A stretch of 64,000 nt of DNA, taken from NCBI RefSeq assembly GCF_002575655.3, contig NC_053039.3, positions 371,791,633-371,855,632 on the forward strand, written 5' to 3'. The stretch is from Aegilops tauschii subsp. strangulata. Taxonomy: Eukaryota > Streptophyta > Magnoliopsida > Poales > Poaceae. A model generated the notes under the pieces. It made no database searches and had not been told where the DNA came from. It saw only the letters and a list, made by a program, of their open reading frames with translations. Numbering within the stretch: the first letter of the stretch is position 1; every line of letters begins with the position of its first letter. Position numbers and translations under genes: made by a program. Shown piece after piece: positions 24,495 through 35,100 of the stretch.

Positions 24495-24785
24495 GGCGAT
24501 GAAGCAGGCGGAGCGCAAGTCAGATTGGAAGGGCAAAGCAGGGCCTCGAGGAAGCAGGGGACTGGAGGAGCCAGGCGTGGGCGAGGGAAGAATAACTGTG
24601 TGAGAGGCGGGGGCCGCATAGCCAGGCGGATTCAAGGGCAGCGTGGGGAAGCGGAGACACCCACGTCCAATCAACCGCCACGCGTCAACCGAGGCCACAG
24701 GCTTTTGGGGCCCGCGGTGCTCCGTACTTGACCCATGGCTTCGCCGCGAAGCCAAGCCCGAGCGCACCTTGGGACCGGGGGCTAC
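24495..24785 (-). promoter_or_regulatory. Upstream region of B's antisense gene and polypurine tract of B
   Basis: No TATA box is visible on the minus strand. GACCGGGGGCTAC at about 24773-24785, directly before the 3' LTR, is the likely plus-strand polypurine primer site of B. Confidence 0.45.
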
Positions 24786-25683
24786 TATCGGCGTTCTGGG
24801 AACGGGGGTCCCCAGAACTTGCCTGCCTGCGGCCCACGGCGTGGCCAGGCCAACAGGTCGTACGACCCATCTTCATCAACAAAGCATCCAAGACCCTCGC
24901 GAGGGGCCAAGCCTCGCGAGGCGGATGACGCAAGACCTCCTCAGGAGTGGCCTGGTCAGGCAGGCTCACGAGGAGCGGAGATATCAAGGCGGGGAAAACC
25001 TCACGAGGCTCTCGTGACGTGAGCCATGACGATCGGCGCCAGGCGGGCGCCAACGCGCGCAGCGTCCTTGTTTCCTCTTTGGTGCTAAGGAGGCCAGCGC
25101 AGACGAGGAGTACCGAGGCATCAGGCAAAGGTTGCCATATCGGTGCAATGAGACCAAGACCAGAAGGACGGCAAGGCGGAGGTCATCGTGGAGCCCAAGA
25201 CGGTGTCACCACCAGAGCCTTTTGCAGGCGAAGACCACTTTTGTCAGGATAGCTTGTACTAGTTGTCCCCCTTCAAATTTGCCCGCCATTGTTGGCTCCC
25301 TTCCCGCTCAATATTTGGGGAGAGGACCAGGGCCTATATAAGTAGAGCTGGCCACCACAGTAGGGGGGGATCGAGCAGTTCATCCAGCTCTCACCCGCTA
25401 AGTCACCAAGCACAAGAACACCTCAACCTCAGGAGGCTGTTCTTCCCTCTGTACTGTTCATCATCATCCCAAGAGGCAATCCACCACCACCACACTGGAG
25501 TAGGGTATTACACCACAACGGTGGCCCGAACCAGTATAAACCTCGTGCCTTTCTATGTTGCGAGTTCGTCGAGTTCGTCCGCGAGATCTTAGCGAGCTAG
25601 GGTGTAGATCGGTAGGAGCGAAAGACTTCGCGCGCACCCCAGTGTTCGAACCTTAGGGGTTTGCCAGAACCCCACATCCGACA
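24786..25683 (+). repeat. 3' LTR of element B
   Basis: This 898-bp LTR aligns end to end with 7003-7899. It starts TATCGGCG where the 5' LTR has TGTCGGCG, and it ends ATCCGACA. The TATA box is at 25335-25342. The length difference from the partner is one base. Confidence 0.9.
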
Positions 25684-26135
25684 TGGGCGTCTGGCCTGTT
25701 ATCCATGGGCCGGACTGATGCGCTGTGAAGACATGAAGACCGAAGACCATACTCGTGTCCGGATTGGACTCTCCTTGGCGTGGAAGGCAAGCTAGGCGAC
25801 CAGCTGTGAAGATTCCTTCTTATGTAACCGACTCCATGTAACCCTATATCTCTCCGGTGTCTATATAAACCGGAGAGCATAGTCCGGATAGGGGATATTC
25901 ATTACCATATACACATAGGCTAGACTTCTAGGGTTTAGCCATTACGATCTCGTGGTAGATCAACTCTTGTAACACTCATATTCATCAAGATCAATCAAGC
26001 AGGAAGTAGGGTATTACCTCCATAGAGAGGGCCCGAACCTGGGTAAACATCGTGTCCCCCGTCTCCTGTTACCATCGATCCTAGACGCACAGTTCGGGAC
26101 CCCCTACCCGAGATCCGCCGGTTTTGACACCGACA
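25684..26135 (+). repeat. 3' LTR of element A, second part
   Basis: The A LTR resumes after B's second target copy (TGGGC, 25684-25688) and ends CCGACA at 26135. A TATA box (TATATAAA, 25862-25869) is followed by a leader. The two parts without B amount to about 495 bp. Confidence 0.8.
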
Positions 26136-27257
26136 GAGGCCACCATGACTAAGCGACAGGCAGTCGAGGCACTGGACAACAGCATGCGCGACATCATGGG
26201 AAGATGAGACCGACCCTTTGGAGGAAAAACTGTTGTGTTTGGCGGGGACTTCAGGCAGGTGCTTCCGGTCAACAGGAGGGTGTCCCGGGGTCAGATAATC
26301 AATGCAACCCTCCGAAGTTCACACCTCTGGAAGGGTATGCGCCACCTAAGGCTCGTCACCAACATGAGGGCTCATAATGACACCTGGTTTGCAGATTACT
26401 TGCTAAGGGTAGGCAATGGCACCGAGGAAGTTGACGATTAAGGAAACATACGACTCCCTGAAGATATTTGTGTGCCGTCTACAGGCGAGGGTGACGACCT
26501 GGAGAAGCTGATTGACCATGTGTTTCCGAGACTAGATGGCAACATGTCCGATCCGAATTACATGACTTCACGCGCAATCCTCTCCACCACGAACGAAAAC
26601 GTCGACAAGATAAACATACGCATGGTAGAGCGTTTTCGGGGAGAAGAAGTAATCTACCATAGCTTTGACAGTGCAGAAGACGGCCCGTATGGCTACTACG
26701 CTCCCGAGTTCCTAAATGGATTGACTCCCAACGGTCTACCTCCGCATGCACTCAAACTGAAGCTCAACTGCCCTGTCATACTTCTGAGGAACATTGATCC
26801 GGCTAATGGTCTGTGTAACGGGACGAGACTTGTGGTGCGTGGTTTCGAGAGGAACGCCATCGACGCAGAAATCATGATCGGACAACACGTGGGTAGGAGG
26901 GTATTCCTTCCTCGAATACCCCTATGCCCGTCTGACAACAACATGTTTCCATTAAAGTTCAAGAGGAAGCAATTTCCTATAAGGCTTAGCTTTGCTATGA
27001 CGATTAACAAGGCTCAAGGCCCGACGGTTCGGATTGTTGGCGTGTACCTACCTAATCCGGTGTTCTCTCATGGTCAACTCTATGTCGCATTGTCTCGAGC
27101 CACCGCAAAGAGAAATATAAAGATCCTCATTGAGAAGGAGAAGGAGAAGGAGAATGCCAAGAAGCAAAGCGGTAAATCTAAGAAGCGAAAAAGACCTGCC
27201 TTGTCCTTACAGACCTCGATGAAGAACATCGTCTATAAGGAAGTCCTTACAGGCTGA
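26136..27257 (+). pseudogene. Helitron PIF1-like helicase, C-terminal part
   Basis: One frame runs from 26136 to the stop at 27255-27257 with two in-frame stops, TGA 26205-26207 and TAA 26439-26441. It begins in the Walker B region (EATMTKRQAVE) and continues through [10 protein letters not shown] (26241 onward), TNENVDKIN, the NIDPANGLCNGTRL segment, and the C-terminal SF1 helicase motifs INKAQGPT and LYVALSRAT. The last 45 residues are Lys/Glu-rich. This is the helicase half of the Rep-helicase protein of plant Helitrons, which moves the transposon by rolling-circle replication. The N-terminal part, with Rep, lies left of element A and outside the window. Element A cuts the frame at the Walker B codons. 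Confidence 0.9.
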
Positions 27258-27423
27258 AGTCCGCTCTTAAATATGTGAGAGGATTTACTCTTATGCTACA
27301 GGTAATTTGGTGCTCTTTGGTGTCTTTTTACATATCTCTATCTTTCGATGTTTGCATTTGAACTTTATTATGTTTATATTACAAGGTTACAAAACTGGAC
27401 CACCACACAATATCAAAACTGGA

Positions 27424-27829
27424 CCACAAAACTGGACCACCACACAATATCAAACTATATCTTTATATTATTTATCATAGGTGGAGGTCCCTGTATAGTC
27501 TCTTATTTCCCTGCATGTTGCAGCAGTCTTTGTATGTGACATTATTTTTCGTTTTGCTGGTTTGCTTATGTATATTATTCTTTTGTTGTTTTGTAATCAA
27601 TCATGTACTACATCTAAACCCGGCTTTGTTTTCCTGCACACATATTGCACACTGCCTTGGTCACTTCGTCATTGTAAAACTAGACTCCACTCAAGGGTTC
27701 TACATTACAGAAATATTTATGATCCGGCCCAAAAGCGGCCACAAAACTGGACCACCACACAATATCAAAACTATATCTTTATTATATCATTTATCATAGG
27801 TGGAGGTCCCTGTATAGTCTCTTATTTCC
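27424..27829 (+). repeat. Direct repeat of about 88 bp in the Helitron 3' region
   Basis: A segment starting CCACAAAACTGGACCACC occurs at 27424-27510 and again at 27739-27829, ending both times in CTCTTATTTCC. A third, partial copy of its first 28 bases lies at about 27391-27420. The copies differ by a few indels. Confidence 0.85.
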
Positions 27830-28468
27830 TGGTTATTTCAATTTTATAATCCTGATTTTTCAATACATATATAAACAGCCATGCTGTGTTGCAAGTTTGG
27901 CGCAAGGAAACGGCTGTTATTAGTTGCGAGGTCCAACGGCGGTGATCGGATTCGGATGACTTGATCAAAGCTGTGAAAATTCATGTGTACCAAACAATGT
28001 GTCCAGATGCATGGCTATTCACCATGAACGCAGACTGTATGCTTACTTATTTTCATGATCTTTGTGGGTCTATGCCTACAAACTACAGCCTGAGCCACTT
28101 CACGACCAATCTGTAATCTGCTGTTCTTCCGTGTTTATGTACAGATCTTTATCTTTGGTCGTTAGCAATTGAACTTTGTTATGTTTATATCTGCGGAATG
28201 ATACTGTTAGCAATTGAAAGCATACATGTATATGAAGTTCTTTTACTGCCTTGAGCTGTATGAGTGTCTAATATTTGGTTTTCTCCACTCAGTTCTAAAC
28301 GTTGTTCAGTTTTCATGAGCAGATATAGCTAACATGGCTTGCTGTTAGTATATATAGTCATGTCCCCCCTCATTGGCAAGCCTTCCACTCAACTATCACG
28401 TCAATGCCTACTTATCAACATCAGCACTAAAAGAAAAGCAGTTGTCGTAAATCATAGGCTGATGGAAA

Positions 28469-28570
28469 GTATGTACCTCATGTTCAAGGCTTATTGAAAG
28501 CCAACAATCATTTCCTGCAGTATGTACCTCATGTTCAAGGCTTATTGAAAGCCAACAATCATTTCCTGCA
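28469..28570 (+). repeat. Perfect 51-bp tandem duplication
   Basis: Two adjacent copies (28469-28519 and 28520-28570) of a unit beginning GTATGTACCTCATG and ending CATTTCCTGCA are identical. This suggests a recent slippage or repair event. Confidence 0.9.
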
Positions 28571-29731
28571 TGCTTTGCCTGCAAATTAAAGTGGAGCTTG
28601 ACCCTATTGTCATGATGTAATGGACTCGGTTATCAAAATTTAGTGGAGCATACTCTTACATGAGAAGGCTTCAAGGCTCCCCATGATTGTACATTCACCA
28701 AGGTTTAGTTGATCAAGGAACACATTTACACTGAAAATAGACATATGTAATACTATACATTAGGCCCAAGGAAATCCCAAGTTACCAGGAGCACGACGAG
28801 TACAAGAAAGAAGAAAATATGTCATACCGGTCAAACGGGGTGTATTCTAAAAGCTTCATGTCGAATGTCTTGTGAACTCATACAAATAACTACCAGATCA
28901 GATGTGTGTCCAGAAGCTTAGCTTCATAATAAAAGCTGCCAAATCAACACATCAAAAGATTACTACAATGAGTTAATATACAGTCAACCAAACAAGTGAC
29001 ATAAAAGGCCAAAGCATTATTTTTCAGTGAGAAAAGAAGTGAACAAAAAAATCATTATTATTTCACCATTACCACTTTAATAGTTGATATGTTAGTGTGC
29101 ACACCGTGAATTTGCTATTGCGGTAGCTAATCTTGGCGTGCAAATCAATGATAAGTTCATTATTTAATTAATACAATAATTTAATTATTTAGAAAGTTTT
29201 AATTTTTGACATCTTTTCTAATTTATTAACAGGTGTGCATTTGATCTCACAAGGAAATAGATCTGCACCATACAACAATATATGGTAGGACTGGAATAAG
29301 CCATGATCTCCTACCCAGTTGTCCTCCGCATGGCCTACCTATATATGTTAACCTCTGCCATCCCTCCTCCCCTCCTTGCTCTCCCTGCGCCCATCACTGA
29401 TAGCACATGATCAAATTAGCCAGAACTGGAGGAAAAATTCCCGAGGAGTACCTTGTGTAAGCTAGGAGCATCAAGAAGGCGAGTTCCTCTAGGTATGAAC
29501 ATTTCTGGATTTATCTCTTCTCTAAAAGTATAATAGTTATTAGATTATGATCATGTTTTGTTCAAGTATACTACAACTGATTGTAGATTTAATCAAGCAG
29601 TCGTATTAGGTGGGTTGCAACTGAAGAAACATAGATTCATCATATATTTTAGGCTGCATAGCCAAGCAAACTATTTTCATAGCCAAGCAAACTTCCACCA
29701 CAACATGATGAAACTCTGTCAGCATAGGTGA

Positions 29732-29948
29732 ACCTGATGGACCCCCCATCCAACTTCCACCACAAAAACTCATCCTTGGGCAAAGATTAACAAAATAAAT
29801 ATTGGCTTAGATGACTCTAAGGACTTGTAGTGTCTCTAAGTCATGAAGCTATAGTCACATGATCGACCTCTGTTAGCTAAAAAAGATTATTTGGCATTAG
29901 ATGGCTCTAATGACTTGTAAGCACAATGCAAAATTCAGTCATGAAGCT
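29732..29948 (+). repeat. Direct repeat of about 215 bp, copy 1
   Basis: The segment beginning CCTGATGGACCCCCCATCC and ending CAGTCATGAAG recurs at 30454-30668 with only a handful of differences. It has no open frame and no terminal inverted repeat. Confidence 0.85.
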
Positions 29949-30086
29949 CGAAAATACAACGTGCTCATGACCCCCTTTGGTAGGGTAGTTAGATCATCAG
30001 TACTCTAGCAAGCAACTAACATTTAGAAGAAATTGACGAAGAAAAAATCAACAGCAAGAAAGCTCATAAATTGGTCAATGACTTAC

Positions 30087-30178
30087 CTTTCCACTTCTTC
30101 ATCGCAGCTTCGGTCGCCCTCGCCCAAGACCACTTACCACTGTTGCTGCCTCTCTCCTTGCTACTGGTTTTTGCAGTC
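30087..30178 (-). other. Isolated exon-like segment (92 bp)
   Basis: On the minus strand a pyrimidine-preceded CAG acceptor (30181-30179) is followed by 92 open bases and a GTAAGT donor (30086-30081). In the open frame it would encode about 30 residues with a Ser/Lys-rich start and WSWARATEAAMKKWK at the end. GC content is higher than in the flanks. It may be a captured or relict exon of an unidentified gene. No partner exon was found nearby in a fitting phase. Confidence 0.35.
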
Positions 30179-30190
30179 CTGAAACACAGC

Positions 30191-30327
30191 ATATATATAT
30201 ATATATATATGAGATAATATGCTTGCCAAAATCACAGTGTTGCATACTTCGAAAATCAAAGAGTTATCTGAGAAAATATGATTGCAAAAATCACAATGTT
30301 GCATGCATCGAAAATCAAAGAGTTATT
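30191..30327 (+). repeat. (AT)10 microsatellite and degenerate tandem duplication
   Basis: Positions 30191-30210 are a pure AT dinucleotide run. It is followed by two similar units of about 58 bp (30211-30268 and 30269-30327), each ending in AAATCAAAGAGTTAT. Confidence 0.8.
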
Positions 30328-30453
30328 TAAAAGGTAACTTGGAAATTCAAATCCAAACTGGTATATCAACTTAATTGTTGTTGTGATTAGGAGGGGGGAG
30401 GGGGCGTGGTGGACTGCGAATCTGCGATTGACAGATAAAACAGCATATGTGCA

Positions 30454-30668
30454 CCTGATGGACCCCCCATCCAACTTCCACCACAGAAACTCATCCTTGG
30501 TCAAAGATTAACAAAATAAATATTGGCTTAGATGACTCTAAGGACTTGTAGTGTCTCTAAGTCATGAAGATATAGTCACATGATCGACCTCTGTTAGCTA
30601 AAAAAGATTATTTGGCATTAGATGGCTCTAATGACTTGTCAGCACAATGCAAAATTCAGTCATGAAGT
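30454..30668 (+). repeat. Direct repeat of about 215 bp, copy 2
   Basis: Second copy of the segment at 29732-29948. The spacing between copies is about 720 bp. The exon-like segment at 30087-30178 lies between them. Confidence 0.85.
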
Positions 30669-30712
30669 TCACCACACACCTGTACATATGTACTGAAAAC
30701 TAAGACATGTCA

Positions 30713-30890
30713 AAGCAGTAGACAAGCAGTTTTTAGGGCAAGCGGTAGACAAGCAGTTTTAGAGCAAGCAGTAGACAAGCAGTTTTTAGTTCAAGCAGTT
30801 TTTATGTAGCTGAAATTAAGAGAGCTCATGCGTAGACAAGCAGTTTTTAGAGCAAGCAGTAGACAAGTAGTTTTTAGTTCAAGCAGTACC
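30713..30890 (+). repeat. Minisatellite, unit about 26-27 bp
   Basis: Several degenerate copies of a unit containing GTAGACAAGCAGTTTTTAG lie head to tail at 30713-30805. Two more follow a short interruption at about 30833-30890. Confidence 0.8.
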
Positions 30891-31251
30891 AATTAGTGTT
30901 GGCTGGAAGGAACTTCAGTGGCAAGCTCTGGGTATACCTAAATGACTGAGCCAACCAACAAATCACAAACTTGCGGAACTAACAAGACTAGGTACATCTA
31001 TCAATTGTTTACTGGTACTAGGACGCTTAGCTTATTGGATGGTATGACATCTTCTAAATATTAACTTCTAATCAATAAACCATGTATCATCCGTACAAAA
31101 CTAAAGTATTCAAGTGAAATTTTGCAACAGACCAATAGTATAGGCCAGATCTGCTGTATTAAGGAGCAGGAATATAGTTTTATTGATCGGGTTACAGTGT
31201 CCGAGGAGATCATCTCAAACCTCGATATGCAGTATATTATGTAGTAATCAG

Positions 31252-32103
31252 TCACTTGTACTTATGGATCATTTCTTTAACCTCATCCATCACCAGCCAT
31301 GCTTTATGGCATCCAATCACTTCCTCCTTCCATTCTCCATCCTTCCACAACTGGAAATGAATAAGAGCAAGCATCGTCATAAGAAATTCAGAATTTCAAT
31401 CATAAAGGGACAAATGCAGAACTTCAGAAAACAAATATGAGGTTAACTGAATAGTCAGCATTTTCTGAAGATTGAAGCAGAGACAAATGGGAGCCATGAC
31501 AGAATCAAAATAAACTTGTCAGATGATATCAGAGTCGTTGCGAACCAATAAGTAAATTTCCCTTTCAAATTGAAGGGGCTAAGCTCAAATTTGCTGACTT
31601 ACGCTTATATTTCCTCTTTTTACCATGGCCTGTGGAACTTTATTGACATCCACAAAGTAAAACCTGACTCTGCAAAAGAAACGAAACTTGTTGTTTAGCC
31701 TGAATCAATAAGCTGGACCTCCACATTCCACAATGATTGATTGCATCTCAGTGGTCTCAGTACCAAGAAACATGAAATTGTACCAATACAGCATGAAATC
31801 ATTTCTAGGAATTCAGACCAACCCAACACTCACATGTCCTGGCTTGCACGACGGCAACGGCGGCGAACTGGTAAGCTGCGCTGCTCCCCCAGCCGCTGCT
31901 GCTCCGCCGCAGGGTCCCTGTCCTTCTCATCATCTCGTCGGCTCCGCGCTCCACCACCCCCTACTGCTCCGACCAGCCGCTCCCGCTGTCGCTCCTGCTG
32001 AACCAGCTGGCCACGGTCGAGGACGACAAGCGCCAGCCGCGACCCACCCAAGCTACGCGATGAGGACGACAGGTGCCGGGCCGCGGCGGTCACCCTCGGG
32101 GCG
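31252..32103 (-). pseudogene. Three-exon gene fragment, 5' side cut by LTR insertion
   Basis: Minus-strand exons are 32103-31834 (donor GTGAGT), 31669-31603 (acceptor TTTTGCAG, donor GTAAGT) and 31350-31252 (acceptor TTTCCAG, stop TGA 31254-31252). Exons 2 and 3 join in phase: 22 residues containing [17 protein letters not shown], then 32 residues starting [10 protein letters not shown] and ending MIHKYK. Exon 1 is GC-rich. In the frame that joins exon 2 it is open throughout but Arg/Glu-rich and unusual. In another frame it has an ATG followed by an organelle-targeting-like Arg/Ser-rich start, which would need a slightly different acceptor. The LTR of element G begins at 32104, so the true 5' end is lost or displaced. 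I do not recognise the family. It may be a host gene relict or a Helitron-captured gene. Confidence 0.55.
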
Positions 32104-35100
32104 TGTAACGCCCACGATGCGGCTATATCTCCCATGTGTCGAGGCACGACTTAGAGGCATAACCGCATTGTGGTTTTGTCGCAAGAAGGGTCATCTTCAC
32201 ACAATCCCATGTAATGAACAAGAATGGGATAAAGAGTTGGCTTACAATCGCCACTTCACACAGTACATAAATATAATTCATACATCATCCAAAATACACA
32301 CATAGACCGACTACGGTCAAGATCCAAATGAAAATAAGATAACCCCAAATGCTAGATCCCCGATCGTCCCAACTGGGCTCCACTACTGATCATCAGGAAA
32401 AGACACATAGTAACGACCACGTTCCTCATCGAACTCCCACTTGAGGTCGATCTCATCAACTGCACTGGCATCGTCGGCACCTGCAACTGTTCGATAGAAT
32501 CTGTGAGTCACGAGGACTCAGCAATCTCACACCCGCGAGATCAAGACTATTTAAGCTTATAGGGAAGGATGGTGTAATGAGGTGGAGCTGCAGCAGGCAC
32601 TAAGCATATATGGTGGCTAACATACGTAAATGAGAGCGAGAAGAGAAGCAACGGAACGGTCGTCAACTAGCAATGACCAAGAAGTGAGCCTGAACTCCTA
32701 CTTACGTCATTCATAACTCAAACCGTGTTCACTTCCCGGACTCTGCCGAGAAGAGACCATCACGGCTACACACACGGTTGATGTATTTTAATTAAGTCAA
32801 GTGACGAGTTCTCTACAACCGGACATTAACAAATTCCCATCTGCCTCATAACCGCGGGCACGACTTTCGAAAAATAATACCCTGCAGGGGTGTCCCAACT
32901 TAGCCCATCATAAGCTCTCACGGTCAACGAAGGATAAACCTTCTCCCGGAAAGACCCGATCAGTCTCGGAATCCCGGTCTACAAGACATTTCGACAATGG
33001 TAAAACAAGACCAGCAAAGCCGCCCGAATGTGCTGACAAATCCCGATAGGAGCTGCACATATCTCGTTCTCAGGGCACACTGGATGAGCAGTCCATACAA
33101 CTGAAACCAATCCTCGAGTTTCCCCAAGGTGGCGCTGCAAAGGGCTCTAGTTTGGACCAGTGCTCAGAGGAACACTGGCCCGGGGGTTTAAAATAAAGAT
33201 GACCCTCGGGCTCTAGAAAACCCGGGGGAAAAAGGCTTAGGTGGCAAATGGTAAAACCAAGGTTGGGCCTTGCTGGGGGAGTTTTATTCAAGGCGAACTG
33301 TCAAGGGGGTCCCATAAATCACCCAACCGCGTAAGGAACGCAAACTCGAGGAACATAATACCAGTATGACAGAAACTAGGGCGGCAAGAGTGGAACAAAA
33401 CACCAGGCATAAGGCCGAGCCTTCCACCCTTTACCAAAATATATAGATGCATTAATATAATAAGAGATATTGTGATATCCCAAAATATCCATGTTCCAAC
33501 ATGGAACCAACTTCGTCTTCACCTGCAACTAGCAACGCTATAAGAAGGGCTGAGCAAAAGCGGTAACTAAGCCAAACAAAGGTTTGCTAGGAAAAGGTTG
33601 GTTAGAGGCTGACATGGGAATATGGGAGGCATGATATAGCAAGTGGTAGGTAGCGGAGCATGGCAACAGAACGAACAACTAGCAAAGCAAAGATAGAAGT
33701 GATTTCGAGGGTATTGTCATCTTGCCTGCAAGGTTCTCAGAGTTGTCGAAAGCTTGATCCTCGTAAGCGTACTCAACAGGTTCCTCGTTCACGAACTCGT
33801 CTCCCGGCTCTACCCAAGACAAGAACACAAGCAATGGAACCACAATCAATCACGGAAAATGCACAAGCAACATGATGCAATACATGAATGATATGCAAGA
33901 TATGATATGCGATGCGTATGCGTGCTCCGGGAGGAAAATGATGAACAAGGCAGTAACTTGGCAAACCAAGCATTCCACTGGAAAGATGAGATGATTTCGG
34001 TCGAAATCGATATAAGGATCACCGGAAACGGATGCACGGTTTGCAAATGGCAAGCAAAACAAGAATGACACGAATCTGCGATTAACAGCATGATAGCACT
34101 TAGAATGCAACAAGTAACAATGCTACAGCACTCCAACATAGCAAAAAAGCATATGACAGTAATCTACAGGAGATGCTTGACAAAAGATGAACACTGAGCT
34201 ACGGCTAGATCACAACATAACAAGCTCAAACGAGCATGGAAAAAGTGCAAAAGAAATCAGGTTCACAGACTTGGTGAAATTACTGGACATGCCTGAAATA
34301 GCATCAGGTAGCAATGTTCAGAGCACGAAATCAACATGCTACAGGAACTTAACATAGTAAAACAAGACATGGCAGTATTCTACTAAATGCATATGACAAA
34401 ATTCCCTTACTGACCATAAGCAAAAAAGGACCAGAAGATATGATGGCAACCATGTAAACATAGCAAGTTTCGTTAACAGGTTTCAGACTTGGAAGAAAAC
34501 AGAGCATGGCAGAAACAGTAATATGAAGGCATCTTGGTGAGCTTGATGCACTCACCACAAAGCAATGCATGACAAAACAAGAATACCTACATCAAGATGG
34601 CATGTTTATGAAGCTATCAGGTTCACAGACTTGGCAGAAATTACTGGGCATGACAGAAATAACATCAGGTAGCAATGTTCAGAGCACGAAATCAACATGC
34701 TACAGGAACTTAACATGGCAAAAACAAGGCATGGCATGAATCTACTAAACGCATATAACAAAAGTCCCTTACTGGCCATAAGCCAAAAAGGGCCAGAAGA
34801 TATGATGGCAACCATGTAAACATAACAAGTTTTGTTATCAGGTTTCAGACTTGGCAGAAAACAGAGCATGACAGAAACAGTAATATGAAGGCATCTTGGT
34901 GAGCTTGATGCACTCACCACAAAGCAATGCATGACAAAACAAGAATACCTACATCAAGATGGCATGTTTATGAAGCTATCCATGGCAAGAGAAAATAAAT
35001 ATCATGTATGAGACAACTACAACAAGCTTGGCAAAATTGCATATCATGTTCAGAATCTGCCAGAAATATTTTATAGCAAAAGTAGAGCAAGATTGAGTCA

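Larger units (their letters stand above)
7003..25683 (+). mobile_element. Gypsy LTR retrotransposon B, non-autonomous, carrying nested C and D
   Basis: It is bounded by two LTRs of nearly equal length (7003-7899 and 24786-25683). They are flanked by CGGGC (6998-7002) and TGGGC (25684-25688), a 5-bp target duplication with one C-to-T change. The order is LTR, primer-binding site, gag (split by C), solo LTR D, spacer, antisense gene, LTR. No pol domain is present. B sits 48 bp inside the 3' LTR of A. Confidence 0.9.
1..26135 (+). mobile_element. Gypsy LTR retrotransposon A (5' end outside window; interrupted by element B)
   Basis: The window opens inside the internal domain of this element. 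In order it shows a decayed gag (34-2043), a spacer, an antisense gene (3332-6431) and a 3' LTR (6955-26135) split by element B at 7003-25683. No protease, reverse transcriptase or integrase is found between gag and the antisense gene, so this copy is non-autonomous. The LTR ends in CCGACA at 26135, directly against Helitron helicase codons. The 5-bp target duplication on that side should be GAGGC (26136-26140); its partner lies outside the window. The layout resembles the Tat/Ogre branch of plant Gypsy elements, which often carry an extra antisense ORF. The lineage call is inferred from layout and gag type. Confidence 0.85.
27258..31251. other. AT-rich region downstream of the Helitron helicase; terminus not found
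   Basis: No long coding frame is seen. The stretch probably begins as Helitron 3' non-coding sequence, but I could not find a convincing CTRR end with a hairpin, so the Helitron boundary is unknown. It holds the direct repeats, minisatellite and exon-like segment listed separately. A short TATA-like site and pyrimidine-rich leader at about 29335-29400, followed by a possible splice donor near 29493, hint at a non-coding or degraded transcript start, with low confidence. Confidence 0.5.

Noticed and set aside
27258..29300. Possible Helitron 3' terminus (CTRR with hairpin)
   Set aside because: Several CTAG-like tetramers are present, but none has a convincing GC-rich hairpin 10-12 bases upstream, so no boundary was called.
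30191..30210. CRISPR-like or regulatory meaning of the AT run and nearby repeats
   Set aside because: These are a plain microsatellite and tandem duplications in plant DNA. Regular unique spacers are absent.
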